A DNA stretch of 64,000 bases from DASVRZ01 sp038228695 (lineage in GTDB: Bacteria; Verrucomicrobiota; Verrucomicrobiia; Chthoniobacterales; DASVRZ01). The stretch is taken from assembly GCA_038228695.1 (NCBI GenBank), contig JBBRPA010000015.1, positions 1-64,000 of the forward strand. The letters are read 5' to 3'. The notes beneath the pieces are model-generated. The model worked only from the letters and a program-made list of their open reading frames with translations. It was not told the DNA's origin and searched no databases. Positions 1 through 9,136 of this stretch are shown here, in pieces. The first letter of the stretch is position 1. Every line of letters starts with the position of its first letter. Made by a program: the position numbers and the translations under genes.

Positions 1-110
1 CTCTCACTTTTACCCCGGTTCCCGAGCCGTCCACCTATGCCTTTATGTTCCTTGGAACTGTTGGCTTCGCCTACATCGCCGTGCGTTACTTCCGCAAAGT
101 CAACGCCTAA
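1..110 (+). CDS. PEP-CTERM sorting tail of a truncated upstream protein
   Basis: The window opens inside a gene whose frame (codons from position 3) ends at a TAA at 108-110. The visible residues read TPVPEPSTYAF, then a hydrophobic stretch, then the basic end RYFRKVNA. That is the three-part PEP-CTERM signal: the VPEPS motif, a membrane segment and a positive tail. Proteins with this tail are known substrates of exosortases, which process them at the cytoplasmic membrane during export. The rest of the protein lies outside the window, so its function cannot be named. The exosortase gene at 7448 is the natural partner. Confidence 0.85.
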   Translation, partial: LTFTPVPEPSTYAFMFLGTVGFAYIAVRYFRKVNA

Positions 111-160
111 TCCCTTAGTGCAGTAAAAAAACAACCCAACAGTAAATAAGAAATTAATAT

Positions 161-1654
161 ATGAAAAATACCCAAATCGCCTTGGCCGCTCTCGCTGCCA
201 TTTCATCCGTGCACTACGCCAGTGCGCAGACCACCATCGTCCTCACCGGTTCCAGCGCTTTCCGCGCCGCTGCCGTTAACGGCGTCCTCGAAGTCTTTAA
301 CACCGCTGGCAACAGCCTCAGCGGATATGGTTACAACGGCACCAGTTTTACGGGGGCCACCTACCATATCTTCAAAGGAAATATTGCTGGCATGAGCAAT
401 CCCGTCACTGTAAAAACAAACTGGACGGGTTCTGCCCGCGGTGTCAACGCAGTGTCGAATGCCGCGACTGTTAACATCAACACGCTGCTCGATGCCACGG
501 CGACCTCGCCAACCGGCACTTCCGGCGCCAGTACCGCCTCTCTGACCACGGCCAACAAAGCCGATATCGGATTCGCGGACAATCTGCAAACCTCCACGGT
601 TTACCAGACTAATCCGTATGGGGCAACGAATGAAACGAAGGTCGGCATTGTTCCATTTGCATGGGTCATTGGGCAAAACGGCGATGCCAATATTACGAGT
701 ATCTCAACACAGACTGCAAAGACTCTTCTTTCGGGAGGATTTACAACAGCCTCCCAATTCACGGGCAATGCAAGTCATACCCAGCGCATCTTCCTGGGAG
801 GACGCGACGATGATTCCGGAACTCGCATCACCACACTGGCTGAAACGGGCTATGGAGTTCAGACTCCTGTCACCCAATACCGCCCGATAACGTTCGGTAG
901 CGGCGGGACTGCAAATAAACTGGCGACGATCAACCTCACGCTCTCCTCTGGCAACAGCGGTGAATCCTCTGGCGGCACCTTACTCAATTACGCCCGCTAT
1001 GAAACCTCTAACGTAACCGATGCTTCAGGCCTTTCTGGTTTAAGCAATGGTTCGATGAGCTTCGTGATCTACGTAGGTGAGACCGACAGCTATGGAGCAG
1101 TCTTCGGCGTCGGCGGTGGAAATGTTGGCAACAGTGCCGGCAATGGTCGCTACCTCAGCTTCAATGGTGTGAATCCTTTCACTGGAATCGCCAAACGCCC
1201 AGCCTCTACTGAAACAACCATCAACAGCCCAACCATAAACGTTCCTGTCGGAACTGTGACTGGTTTGATTGCTGGCCAAATTGTAAGCGGAACAGGCATT
1301 GCGGGAGGTTCGATAATCGTTTCTACCAAACCTGCGGCTACCGCACCGGTAACCACGCTCGACCAAATCACACTCGACAAGAATTCGACGGTCACCCAAA
1401 CCGTCGCCGGTACTAACGACGCTAAGAACGTTCAAATTGGAGCCTTGGTCCCAGCGGCAATTAAGAACGGTGCCTATCCGTTCTGGAACTACGAGTATAT
1501 TGGTAATCTCACCTTGACTGCCAACAAACAAATCTTCCGCGATGCCTTGGTGAATAGCGTGACTAACGTCACTTTTGGTTTCTCTGGCCTCGCTGATGAT
1601 AACTCATTCCGCTACACCCGGGGCGAGGACGGCGGTATCTTAGTTTCCAAGTAA
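161..1654 (+). CDS. Secreted PstS-like (periplasmic-binding-fold) protein
   Basis: A 497-residue protein with a clear signal peptide (MKNTQ, hydrophobic core, cleavage near YASA-Q). Two segments resemble phosphate-binding PstS proteins: TGSSAFRAAAVNGVLEVF near the mature N-terminus, like the GSTAF/GSGAS loop, and GRDDDSGTR around residues 212-220, like the RxDxSGT anion-binding loop. The rest is Ser/Thr/Asn/Gly rich, typical of secreted proteins. There is no PEP-CTERM tail. It lies between two PEP-CTERM genes and ends before a strong terminator. A role in binding phosphate or another anion is inferred from the two loops only; a structural cell-surface protein using this fold is the alternative. 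Confidence 0.65.
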   Translation: MKNTQIALAALAAISSVHYASAQTTIVLTGSSAFRAAAVNGVLEVFNTAGNSLSGYGYNGTSFTGATYHIFKGNIAGMSNPVTVKTNWTGSARGVNAVSNAATVNINTLLDATATSPTGTSGASTASLTTANKADIGFADNLQTSTVYQTNPYGATNETKVGIVPFAWVIGQNGDANITSISTQTAKTLLSGGFTTASQFTGNASHTQRIFLGGRDDDSGTRITTLAETGYGVQTPVTQYRPITFGSGGTANKLATINLTLSSGNSGESSGGTLLNYARYETSNVTDASGLSGLSNGSMSFVIYVGETDSYGAVFGVGGGNVGNSAGNGRYLSFNGVNPFTGIAKRPASTETTINSPTINVPVGTVTGLIAGQIVSGTGIAGGSIIVSTKPAATAPVTTLDQITLDKNSTVTQTVAGTNDAKNVQIGALVPAAIKNGAYPFWNYEYIGNLTLTANKQIFRDALVNSVTNVTFGFSGLADDNSFRYTRGEDGGILVSK

Positions 1655-1705
1655 CGGTTGAAAGTCTCCTTAGCTCTCGCTAGAGCTAAGTAAGATAAAA
1701 AAACA

Positions 1706-1741
1706 AGTCGGCGTGGAGGCAACTTCACGCCGGCTTTTTTT
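1706..1741 (+). terminator. Rho-independent terminator
   Basis: A 10-bp stem (AGTCGGCGTG against CACGCCGGCT, one G-T pair) with a 10-nt loop is followed directly by a run of seven T. It ends transcription of the PstS-like gene and isolates it from the PEP-CTERM gene at 1821. Confidence 0.9.
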
Positions 1742-1751
1742 ACACCCGCTT

Positions 1752-1767
1752 GTCACACAAATGTAAC
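1752..1767. promoter_or_regulatory. Palindromic operator candidate GTCACA-CAAA-TGTAAC
   Basis: An inverted repeat of the form GTnACA-N4-TGTnAC lies 53 bp before the ATG of the PEP-CTERM gene at 1821. The same 16-mer, differing at one spacer base, lies in front of the exosortase gene (7396-7411). The symmetry suggests a dimeric regulator. The identity of that regulator is unknown. Confidence 0.5.
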
Positions 1768-1820
1768 AGTTTTTAGCTTTTACCAGTCGGATTCCAGTGT
1801 TAATTCCAAATACTGCAACT

Positions 1821-2627
1821 ATGAAATACACGAAATTTATCCTTATCGGTCTGACCTCAATCCTTTCACACTCATTGCAGGCAGCGCTGTCATACAATTT
1901 GGGGGATATCTATTTAGGCTTTCGGCAGATAGGAAACACCACTGCTGACTTTGCAGTCAATCTTGGACCTGCCACCCAGTTTCGTGATGCCCTAGCCCCG
2001 ATTACGTTAACTTTGACTAATTTGAACAGTGTTTTGAGCAACGTAAATGTTTTCGGAGCGAACTGGGCCACGGACGCTAACATTCGTTGGGGTTTGGTTG
2101 GAACCAATCAAAATAATCAGGATATCAACGGGGATCCGGTGACAAACGATCCAACCAGGACTCTTTACACGACAAAAGCCACCGGGGGTGCAGCACCGAC
2201 CAGCGGTAGTTTATCTGCGCAAGCTGTTCCTGCCAACAATATCGTTGCCTTATTCAATTACTACTCCAACAACAATGGTCCCGGAGGAAATGGCGTAGGC
2301 ACTCTTACTGAATCTGCTGTGAATAACGGCTCGGTGGGTTCGCCTGGAAATGCCAACTCTGTCTCAACTCGCTATGCAGCGAGCTTTAGTTTTTCAAACA
2401 TCAGCCCCGTCGAAGCACAATTTACGACATCCAATGGTTTGGATTTATATTTGATTGCACCCAGCACGACAGCCTCCAAAGAAGGTAATTTCGTCTTTAA
2501 CCCGGCCAACAACCAACTCACTTTTACGCCTACATCTGTTCCGGAGCCATCTTCGATCGTGCTGGCTGGTTTGGCTCTCGGAGGTTTCGGGTTGTTGCTT
2601 CGCAAGCGATCCAAAATCTCTGCATAG
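1821..2627 (+). CDS. PEP-CTERM sorting domain-containing protein
   Basis: A 268-residue exported protein. A signal peptide (MKYTKFILIGLTSIL, cleavage near LQA-A) opens it, and a canonical sorting tail closes it: VPEPSSIVLAG, a hydrophobic helix, then RKRSKISA. The middle is Asn/Thr/Gly rich with no recognised catalytic motif. The ATG at 1821 is preferred over a GTG at 1797 because the signal peptide begins there. The gene lies between two strong terminators, so it is probably transcribed alone from a promoter near the palindrome at 1752. By analogy with the family it is an exosortase-processed surface or matrix protein. Confidence 0.85.
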   Translation: MKYTKFILIGLTSILSHSLQAALSYNLGDIYLGFRQIGNTTADFAVNLGPATQFRDALAPITLTLTNLNSVLSNVNVFGANWATDANIRWGLVGTNQNNQDINGDPVTNDPTRTLYTTKATGGAAPTSGSLSAQAVPANNIVALFNYYSNNNGPGGNGVGTLTESAVNNGSVGSPGNANSVSTRYAASFSFSNISPVEAQFTTSNGLDLYLIAPSTTASKEGNFVFNPANNQLTFTPTSVPEPSSIVLAGLALGGFGLLLRKRSKISA

Positions 2628-2649
2628 TTGCTCAGTTCCTTCAATCAAG

Positions 2650-2683
2650 ACCGGTGCCCGAGGTGACTTCGGCACCGGTTTTT
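2650..2683 (+). terminator. Rho-independent terminator
   Basis: A perfect 9-bp stem (ACCGGTGCC against GGCACCGGT) with a 12-nt loop is followed by a T-run. It lies 23 bp after the stop of the PEP-CTERM gene. Confidence 0.88.
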
Positions 2684-2725
2684 GGTTTTTTAAATCTCAT
2701 CTCACCCGATCCAGAAAACCTTTCT

Positions 2726-3445
2726 ATGTCTCTGACTCAACGCTTCGCTCTGCTCGCCTTCACTTCCACATTGTGTGTCTGGATTTCGGTGTATTTTCTA
2801 GCTCCTCCAAAGGAGACGGTTGGTCATCCAGTGGAGTCGCAACAAGTCATGCGTGATCAGTCTGCGGGTGGTCTGCAACCAGCGGGAAACGGCGTCGCCG
2901 CAACGGAACGCAAGAACGGGAAAATTTCCAAAACCCATCCATCGTTTGTCGTTCAGACGGCCCCACTATCTGCGGCTCAGAGCCACAATCTACCCATTGT
3001 CGGGGCGGTTCGTCCGTCGAGCCAGTGGATTGAGCAAGACTCGAGCGACGACGCTCATCGATCTGAAGGAAGAATTGGAGAGGTGTTGCGCCACGGTCGG
3101 TTGTTGGCGACCCGCAAAGATGCTCAGGATTCTGCTAAACTAAGTGGGCATATTGCCAGTCGAGAGGCTACAAAACCCCAGTTGCCAGTTGTGCTACAAG
3201 ACTTGGGGGGAGCGGTCGTAACTCCGGCGCAAGCGAAGGTGATCACCCGGCAGCAGGACGATTTTATCAAACAAGTGGGAGGAGAATATCAGAATCCGAA
3301 CGATCCGGCGTACCTGAATCGCTGGATTTCGGCGGAGCGCAGGGCCTATGAAAAATTGCGGGCCCAAATCGGTGATACTGCAGCAAACCAATTGGCGACC
3401 GTTGCCGCACAGAACGCGTACAACGCTGCTAACGCCTCTCATTAA
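2726..3445 (+). CDS. Membrane-anchored protein of unknown function
   Basis: A 239-residue protein that I do not recognise. Residues 5-27 form one hydrophobic segment (signal anchor), followed by a long polar, probably disordered linker of about 130 residues rich in Gln, Ser, Ala and Pro. A charged C-terminal part from about residue 165 has predicted helix character (QAKVITRQQDDFIKQV, WISAERRAYEKLRAQIG). The ATG at 2726 is chosen because earlier in-frame start codons lie within or just after the terminator of the preceding gene. It converges on the glycosyltransferase gene at 3461 with only 15 bp between the stops. Confidence 0.6.
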   Translation: MSLTQRFALLAFTSTLCVWISVYFLAPPKETVGHPVESQQVMRDQSAGGLQPAGNGVAATERKNGKISKTHPSFVVQTAPLSAAQSHNLPIVGAVRPSSQWIEQDSSDDAHRSEGRIGEVLRHGRLLATRKDAQDSAKLSGHIASREATKPQLPVVLQDLGGAVVTPAQAKVITRQQDDFIKQVGGEYQNPNDPAYLNRWISAERRAYEKLRAQIGDTAANQLATVAAQNAYNAANASH

Positions 3446-3460
3446 TTTGGCAGTCCTGTC

Positions 3461-5539
3461 TTACCGGTTAATTTCAAGGAGCGCGGAGCAAACCTCGTTA
3501 ACAACAGAATTCCAGTCGCCAATTTGAGGCTGACGGAAGAGGCGCATCGTGGGATACCAAGGGGAATCGGAGCGACCCTTCATCCAGCGCCAGTCGGGTG
3601 CGAAAGGGAGCAGAATCCAAACTGGTTTGCCCAAAGCCCCGGCGAGGTGAACCACGGCGGTGTCCACCGAAATCACAAGGTCAAGCTGGGAGATCAGGGC
3701 GGCAGTATCTGCGAAAGTCTTTAGCTCGGACGTCAAATCAATGACAGGGGTTCCTCGCGCTTGGCTCGCCTCCGGACCCACCTGAAGGCTGAAAAAGCGA
3801 GCGCACTCAACATCCAGCAACGGCTGCAGCGTGGCGAGCCCAATTGAGCGGAAGCGGTCGCCCTTGTGCCCAGTACTGCCTGCCCAGACCAACCCAATCT
3901 TGCGCGTGCCTTCCGAGGTTAGGTTCCGGTTAATCTTCTCCTTCCAGACTTCGCAGAGGACCGGGTCGGGGTTGAGGTAAGGAATATTGGTAGGAATATT
4001 TTCCAGACCGGTATCGAAGAGAAACGGCAGACTCAGCAACGGCAGGTGGCACTCAAAGTCAGGCAGCGGCTGGCCGTCAGCGATGATCTCTTCAATTCCA
4101 TCCAAATTGCCAAAAAGACTGGTAAGCGCGGCGGGGCATTGCAGGACAATTTGGCTTCCTTCGCCCAAGCGTGTGACCACCTGCGGGAGATAGCGGATGA
4201 ACTGGAGCGAATCTCCGAAGCCCTGCTCGGCATGGAGAAGGAGCCTTTTCCCGGGAAGCGGCTGCCCGCCCCATTTTGGCTGGGTAAAACCGCGCGGAAT
4301 GGATCCCGAGCCAGGTGCGTCGAACCGAGCTTCGTGCAACGGCCAAGCCTCGCACAGGTCGCCACGCAACAGGAGCGCAAACGCCTGCGTCAGCCGAACG
4401 CCCGGATTTTCGGGCGCTAGACGTAAGGCTATGCGACCGGATTCTACGGAAGCGTCCAGATTTGAGGGCATGAGTGTCGCCCCAAGGTTGCTGTGTGCCT
4501 CGGCATGTTTCGGCTGGATGGCTATGGCGCTACGGAAGGCAGTCTCGGCTTCATCAAGCTGATCCTCGTCCTTGAGGACGCAACCGAGTTGGTTCCAGGC
4601 GTTAGCTGAAGCCAGGTCGGTCTCGATGGCACGCCGGAACGCGGCTGCAGCGTCAGAGAGCTGTCCCTTGGCCTGGAGGGCGCCACCCAAATTGTAGTGG
4701 GCACCGGCGTTGGATGGATTCAAGCGGACTGCCTGGCGCCCTATCATGATCGCTTCATCCAACTGGCCCTGCTGACGCAGGAGATCGCAAAGATTTTGAT
4801 GCGCAGCGGCATGTTGCGGCTCGAGTTGAATGGCTTTGCGACATGCAGCAGTTGCATTGGTAATTCTCCCCTGTCCTTGCAAGGCCAAGCCCAGGCTAAA
4901 ATGCGCCTGCGCCAATTTCGGTTGCAACTCAGTGGCTTTCGTAAATGACCGCTCCGCAGAGGCAAAATCTCCTTGTTGCAAACACAGGTTGCCCATTAGC
5001 AAATGCGCATCGGGGAGGAGAGGGTTGAGTTCGAGGGCAGTCTGAGCAGTCTCTATGGACTCGTCCATTTTTCCCTGCTCCGAGAGTAAGGTGCCAAGAT
5101 TGATATGAATCCCCGTGTCATAGGGTTTGAGATCGAGGGCTTCCTGATAGAAATGGGCAGCCTTTTCCAAATTGCCGAGTTCGCGCTCGATCGTGGCTAT
5201 GTTCGAGTGTGTGTCGGCGGAATCAGGTTCCAATTCGAGCGCAGAAAGATATTCGGCCCGGGCGTTTTCCAGCTGACCAAGATCGCGCAGGAGGTTGCCG
5301 AGATTATTGCGATAAGAGGCCACCGACGCATTGTGGGCGATGGCTTTGCGAATCAATTCCTCCGCTGCTGGAAGGTTGCCGACTTGATGGGCCAGAATAC
5401 CGAGGTAATGCAGAGCGTCGGAGTTTTCCGGCTGAACGGAGAGGATTTGCTGGTAAATCCGCTCAGCCTCGGGAAGACGCCCTGCGCGGTGGTGCTGGAC
5501 GGCGTTTTCGAGAGCTTGGTCAATGGTCAGGTTAGGCAT
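3461..5539 (-). CDS. TPR protein with C-terminal GT9-like glycosyltransferase domain
   Basis: 692 residues. The first 400 or so form about eleven tetratricopeptide repeats (for example AIEAxxxALxLxP, LGxxLxxxGxLxEA patterns). The C-terminal 280 residues carry the GT9/heptosyltransferase-like signature: AEQGFGDSLQFIRYLPQV, then VGLVWAGSTGHKGDRFRSI and the sugar-nucleotide site SVDTAVVHLAGALGKPVWILL. Such proteins are thought to glycosylate proteins or build surface polysaccharide. The gene starts 5 bp after the stop of the paralogue at 5545, so both are read as one transcript. The acceptor is unknown; the exosortase and GH8 genes nearby suggest a role in exopolysaccharide or in modifying PEP-CTERM proteins. 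Confidence 0.85.
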   Translation of the reverse strand: MPNLTIDQALENAVQHHRAGRLPEAERIYQQILSVQPENSDALHYLGILAHQVGNLPAAEELIRKAIAHNASVASYRNNLGNLLRDLGQLENARAEYLSALELEPDSADTHSNIATIERELGNLEKAAHFYQEALDLKPYDTGIHINLGTLLSEQGKMDESIETAQTALELNPLLPDAHLLMGNLCLQQGDFASAERSFTKATELQPKLAQAHFSLGLALQGQGRITNATAACRKAIQLEPQHAAAHQNLCDLLRQQGQLDEAIMIGRQAVRLNPSNAGAHYNLGGALQAKGQLSDAAAAFRRAIETDLASANAWNQLGCVLKDEDQLDEAETAFRSAIAIQPKHAEAHSNLGATLMPSNLDASVESGRIALRLAPENPGVRLTQAFALLLRGDLCEAWPLHEARFDAPGSGSIPRGFTQPKWGGQPLPGKRLLLHAEQGFGDSLQFIRYLPQVVTRLGEGSQIVLQCPAALTSLFGNLDGIEEIIADGQPLPDFECHLPLLSLPFLFDTGLENIPTNIPYLNPDPVLCEVWKEKINRNLTSEGTRKIGLVWAGSTGHKGDRFRSIGLATLQPLLDVECARFFSLQVGPEASQARGTPVIDLTSELKTFADTAALISQLDLVISVDTAVVHLAGALGKPVWILLPFAPDWRWMKGRSDSPWYPTMRLFRQPQIGDWNSVVNEVCSALLEINR

Positions 5540-5544
5540 AAAAA

Positions 5545-7326
5545 TCAGGAGACCGGGGTATGTTGAGCAGTAAGCTTCTCGAGCTCACTTCGTATCTTAA
5601 GAACCACGGGTGCCCATTTCCGGTCCGCTCCTTGGCGAAATAAGCGCATCGTGGGATACCAGATCGAGTCTGACCTGTCTGCCATCCAACGCCAATCCGC
5701 CGCAAAAGGGAGCATGGTCCACGTCGAGACTGCCAGCGCCCCGGCCAGATGCGCCACTGATGTGCAGACGGTAATGACCAGATCAAGTTGTCGGATGAGA
5801 GCTGCTGTATCGGCAAAGTCCTCAATGTTGCTGGTCAGATCAATGATCCGCCCTTCAAGTCTATTTTCCTCAATTTGGCTGGCTTTAGGGCCAACTTGAA
5901 GACTGAAAAAATCCACGTCCGGCATTTCCAAAAGCAACCGAAGTTCATCGAGCGACGCAGACCGGCGCGCATCCTGCGCCTGCGACGGGTTCCCCGCCCA
6001 AACGAGACCCACGCGCAGGGAGTTTCCTCGCTTCATCGTTCGTTTGCTCCAAATTTCTGCCGTATTCGGAGGCACTTGGACGTAAGGAAATGATACTCCG
6101 TAAGTTTCCGGGTTGATGTTCCCCACGAAGGGCAGGCTCATCAGCGGGACATGAAAGTCAAAAGCAGGATTGTCTTCCATTCCGGCCAGCTCGTTTACGC
6201 CCACAGTCTGCCGAAAAATTTCATGCACCGAACGGGGGCATTGTATAACCGCAACGCCGCCGCGCTCTCCAACCAGCTTTGCGTAGCGGATCATTTGAAT
6301 CGAATCCCCGATCCCCTGCTCGCCAAAAAGAAGCACCCGCTCCCCGTTAAGTTTTTGCCCGCGCCAGCGCGGTCCGGTAAAATTGCGCTTTTCCCTGCGC
6401 CCTTTTTCCGTTTCCCAACGAGCCTCGTAAAGGATCCATCCCGTTTTCCACTCGCCCGCGTATAATGCAAAGCAAGCGCGGTTAAATCGAACGACCGGGT
6501 TCTCTGGCTCCAGCTGAAATGCCCGCACATACCACTCTCCAGCCTCTTTTTTTTCGCCAATATCCCAAAGGCATATTCCAAGACCAACGTAGGCTTGAAT
6601 GAAGTTATCGGGCCGAATCGCGAGAGCACGACGATAGGCAACGATCGCTTCCGGTTTCCGATCCAGTTCCTCCAGAGCGTTTCCTAGGTTGCACCACACC
6701 TCAGCGGACTCCGGCAGAAAATTCAGTGCTCTCTCGTAGGCTTCGACAGCCTCGGATCTTTTGCCTTGGGTTCGCAACGCGATACCGAGGTTGTTTATCG
6801 CTTCCGCGTGGTCCGGTTCGCAACGAAGCGCTTCACGATAGGATGCGATGGCACTATCCAAATCGCCCATTTCCTTTTGCAGATTACCGAGATTGTAACG
6901 CGCCAACGCAGAGTTCGGACGGATAGCCAGCGATTGCCGGTAGCTGGCGACGGCGCTTTCAAAATTCCCCAGACGCCGCTGGGTCAATCCCAAATTGCTG
7001 AAGGCCTCGGCATAGCTCGGCTGGATGGCGATGGCCGCCTCGTATGCGGAGGCCGCTTCCTCGAACTGGCGAAGGTCAACGAGGACATTTCCGAGATCGT
7101 AATGCAGTTCAGCTTGGTCCGGATTTAATCGAATGGCGTTGCGAAAATAAATTCGCGCCTCCTCAAGCCGTCCGGTTCCTCGCAGAAGTCGGGCCAAGTT
7201 CCTGTGAGCCTGGAAATGAGAGGGCTCGATCATCGAAACCGTCCTAAAGAGCTTTTCGGCTTCGCTTAGCAGGCCGTTTTGCAAATGTTCGTTTGCGAGG
7301 CGATAGGCTTTGGAGACGGTGAGCAT
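5545..7326 (-). CDS. TPR protein with C-terminal GT9-like glycosyltransferase domain (paralogue)
   Basis: 593 residues with the same design as its downstream neighbour but fewer repeats. About eight TPR units lie in residues 1-290, then the GT9-like domain with GEQGIGDSIQMIRYAKLV, VGLVWAGNPSQAQDARRSA and TVCTSVAHLAGALAVSTWTMLPF. In that last motif TVCTSVAHLAG replaces the usual VDTAVAHLAG, so substrate choice may differ from the partner. It is the first gene of a two-gene operon and is divergent from the exosortase gene, sharing a 121-bp promoter region that holds the palindrome at 7396. Duplication followed by divergence is the simplest reading. Confidence 0.85.
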   Translation of the reverse strand: MLTVSKAYRLANEHLQNGLLSEAEKLFRTVSMIEPSHFQAHRNLARLLRGTGRLEEARIYFRNAIRLNPDQAELHYDLGNVLVDLRQFEEAASAYEAAIAIQPSYAEAFSNLGLTQRRLGNFESAVASYRQSLAIRPNSALARYNLGNLQKEMGDLDSAIASYREALRCEPDHAEAINNLGIALRTQGKRSEAVEAYERALNFLPESAEVWCNLGNALEELDRKPEAIVAYRRALAIRPDNFIQAYVGLGICLWDIGEKKEAGEWYVRAFQLEPENPVVRFNRACFALYAGEWKTGWILYEARWETEKGRREKRNFTGPRWRGQKLNGERVLLFGEQGIGDSIQMIRYAKLVGERGGVAVIQCPRSVHEIFRQTVGVNELAGMEDNPAFDFHVPLMSLPFVGNINPETYGVSFPYVQVPPNTAEIWSKRTMKRGNSLRVGLVWAGNPSQAQDARRSASLDELRLLLEMPDVDFFSLQVGPKASQIEENRLEGRIIDLTSNIEDFADTAALIRQLDLVITVCTSVAHLAGALAVSTWTMLPFAADWRWMADRSDSIWYPTMRLFRQGADRKWAPVVLKIRSELEKLTAQHTPVS

Positions 7327-7395
7327 TACGGAACTAATTTGTGTAAAGTTGATTTTGTCTCGTGTAGGGCGTTTATGCTAAGCGAAATGTTTATG

Positions 7396-7411
7396 GTCAC
7401 ACAATTGTAAC
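7396..7411. promoter_or_regulatory. Palindromic operator candidate GTCACA-CAAT-TGTAAC
   Basis: The second copy of the GTnACA-N4-TGTnAC palindrome, located between the divergent TPR-glycosyltransferase and exosortase genes, 36 bp before the exosortase ATG. Fifteen of 16 bases match the copy at 1752-1767. It could control both divergent genes together with the PEP-CTERM gene. Confidence 0.5.
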
Positions 7412-7447
7412 TTGTGCCAACAAACTCCTTGGGAACGGTGAAAACTC

Positions 7448-9106
7448 ATGGCAAACTCCAATTCACCCTCGATGGACACTCCACCGCCCACTAGCGCAAG
7501 CACCGCCAATATTTCCAATCCGCCGATTAAGCGGCCGTTCAATCGGCGCTTCGCCGTTGTCGGGCTCACCCTCCTCTGTTTTACGCCTCTGTGGTGGAAT
7601 TATTTTGGGAATCTCTGGAGCCGCGAGGCCTACCAATTCTTTCCACTAGCCCTCGCGGGAGTGGCGTTGTTGCTCTTTCGCGAATACGAAGAATATCCCA
7701 GACCACTGGAGCCGGGATCGAACTGGATTGCCGGGGGATGTATTTTTCTCTCGATCCTGATGCTCACAGCCGCAACTTGGCTTTGGTCGCCTTGGGTCGG
7801 GGCCGTGTCGGTATTACCAGCGTTGGCTGGGCTGGTCTGGTGGCTGGGCGGGTGGAGATTGTTTCGCGCTCTTTTTCCTGCGGGAATGCTGTTTTTAACA
7901 ATTATTCTACCGCCGCTCAAGCTGGATGAGGTGTTCACGCTCAAACTACAAAACCTCTCGACGATTGGAAGTAGCTGGGCGCTGAAAGTCCTCAGCGTAA
8001 CCCATCAAATGTATGGCAATGTAATCGAGATACCGGGGCACAAACTGCTGGTCGAAGAGGCTTGCAGCGGGATGAAGTCTGTTCTCTTCACAGCAGCGGC
8101 TTGTATTTTTTACATGTCTTGGCGGCGGAGAGGTCTGGTAGTGATATTGCTTTCAATGGTCCTGCTCTTGGGTGTTGTGATGTTAGGAAATTTAGTCCGC
8201 ATCACTTCTGGGGCCTGGCTGGAATACTCCTACAATATTAACATTCTTTCTGGGGCTCGGCATGAGACCGTGGGCATGATCATGCTCGCGAGCTACCTAG
8301 GTTTCATCCTGCTGCTGAACGTTATTTATGAAAAAGCGGGGGTGCCCGTGACCTCGAAACCGAGTCCGCCAGCGGCAGGGCTTGCCTCGACGGCGTTGGG
8401 AGTTTTCATTCCTTTCTGGCTGCGGGGTGCATTGGTTCTTTTTGGCATTTTGTTCCTAATTCAGATCCCTCGTGGCCTGCACTACAGCGACAACGATCAA
8501 GCAGTGGCCACCTCGCCAGCGTCCGCCTTGAAAAATGATACGCCCATCAATCTCCCCGACGAGATCAACTCGTGGTGGCGACTCCAGTCCGGGCCGCCCT
8601 CTATGCTAAAGGTCGAGGCTTTTGGCGGGATCAATTCCCAAGTCTGGCAGTATCGCAAAGGGCGCCTCGTGGCGACGATATCACTGGATTACCCGTTCAT
8701 GGGCTATCACGATGTGCAAATCTGTTACACGAGTAATGGCTGGCAGATTGCCGGGCAGACCCTGCGGTCAGTCGAGGGCGAAAGTGGCGATTCGCCCTAC
8801 CGGGAAGTGACGCTGAAACGGGACGGATTCCGGGAGGCTACCCTGTGGTTCAGCACGATCGATGAGAAAGGAAAATGGATGGAAGGTAATTACGCGAAGA
8901 GCGGCATTTTGGAGCGTTTCCGGCATCAGTTCGGCGAGACGACCACGACGTATCGCATGCAGATGATTATTCACGGCACAGAACCGCTCAGCGAGACCGA
9001 TCTCAAGGTGGCTCGCAGCTTCTACGAGCACATTCGCGAACACCTCGCGGATTATCTGCTGCCCAAGCTCAAGGCATCGGCAACGACGGTTGCCGGAAAT
9101 CCCTGA
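7448..9106 (+). CDS. Exosortase fused to an EpsI domain
   Basis: A 552-residue membrane protein. Residues 35-310 hold about eight transmembrane helices and the exosortase active site: Cys206 in EEACSGMKS, Arg251 in GNLVRI and His272 in GARHETVG, the three residues expected of this transpeptidase-like family. Residues 350-540 form a soluble EpsI domain (DEINSWWRLQSGPP, SLDYPFMGYHDVQICY). Exosortases recognise and probably cleave the PEP-CTERM tail; the EpsI fusion is common. The likely clients in this window are the proteins ending at 110, 2627 and perhaps 28255. I cannot assign an XrtA-U subtype. The palindrome at 7396 lies in its promoter. Confidence 0.92.
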   Translation: MANSNSPSMDTPPPTSASTANISNPPIKRPFNRRFAVVGLTLLCFTPLWWNYFGNLWSREAYQFFPLALAGVALLLFREYEEYPRPLEPGSNWIAGGCIFLSILMLTAATWLWSPWVGAVSVLPALAGLVWWLGGWRLFRALFPAGMLFLTIILPPLKLDEVFTLKLQNLSTIGSSWALKVLSVTHQMYGNVIEIPGHKLLVEEACSGMKSVLFTAAACIFYMSWRRRGLVVILLSMVLLLGVVMLGNLVRITSGAWLEYSYNINILSGARHETVGMIMLASYLGFILLLNVIYEKAGVPVTSKPSPPAAGLASTALGVFIPFWLRGALVLFGILFLIQIPRGLHYSDNDQAVATSPASALKNDTPINLPDEINSWWRLQSGPPSMLKVEAFGGINSQVWQYRKGRLVATISLDYPFMGYHDVQICYTSNGWQIAGQTLRSVEGESGDSPYREVTLKRDGFREATLWFSTIDEKGKWMEGNYAKSGILERFRHQFGETTTTYRMQMIIHGTEPLSETDLKVARSFYEHIREHLADYLLPKLKASATTVAGNP

Positions 9107-9136
9107 GCGGCAATTGCGCCTGCGTTTCTTGCGCTT

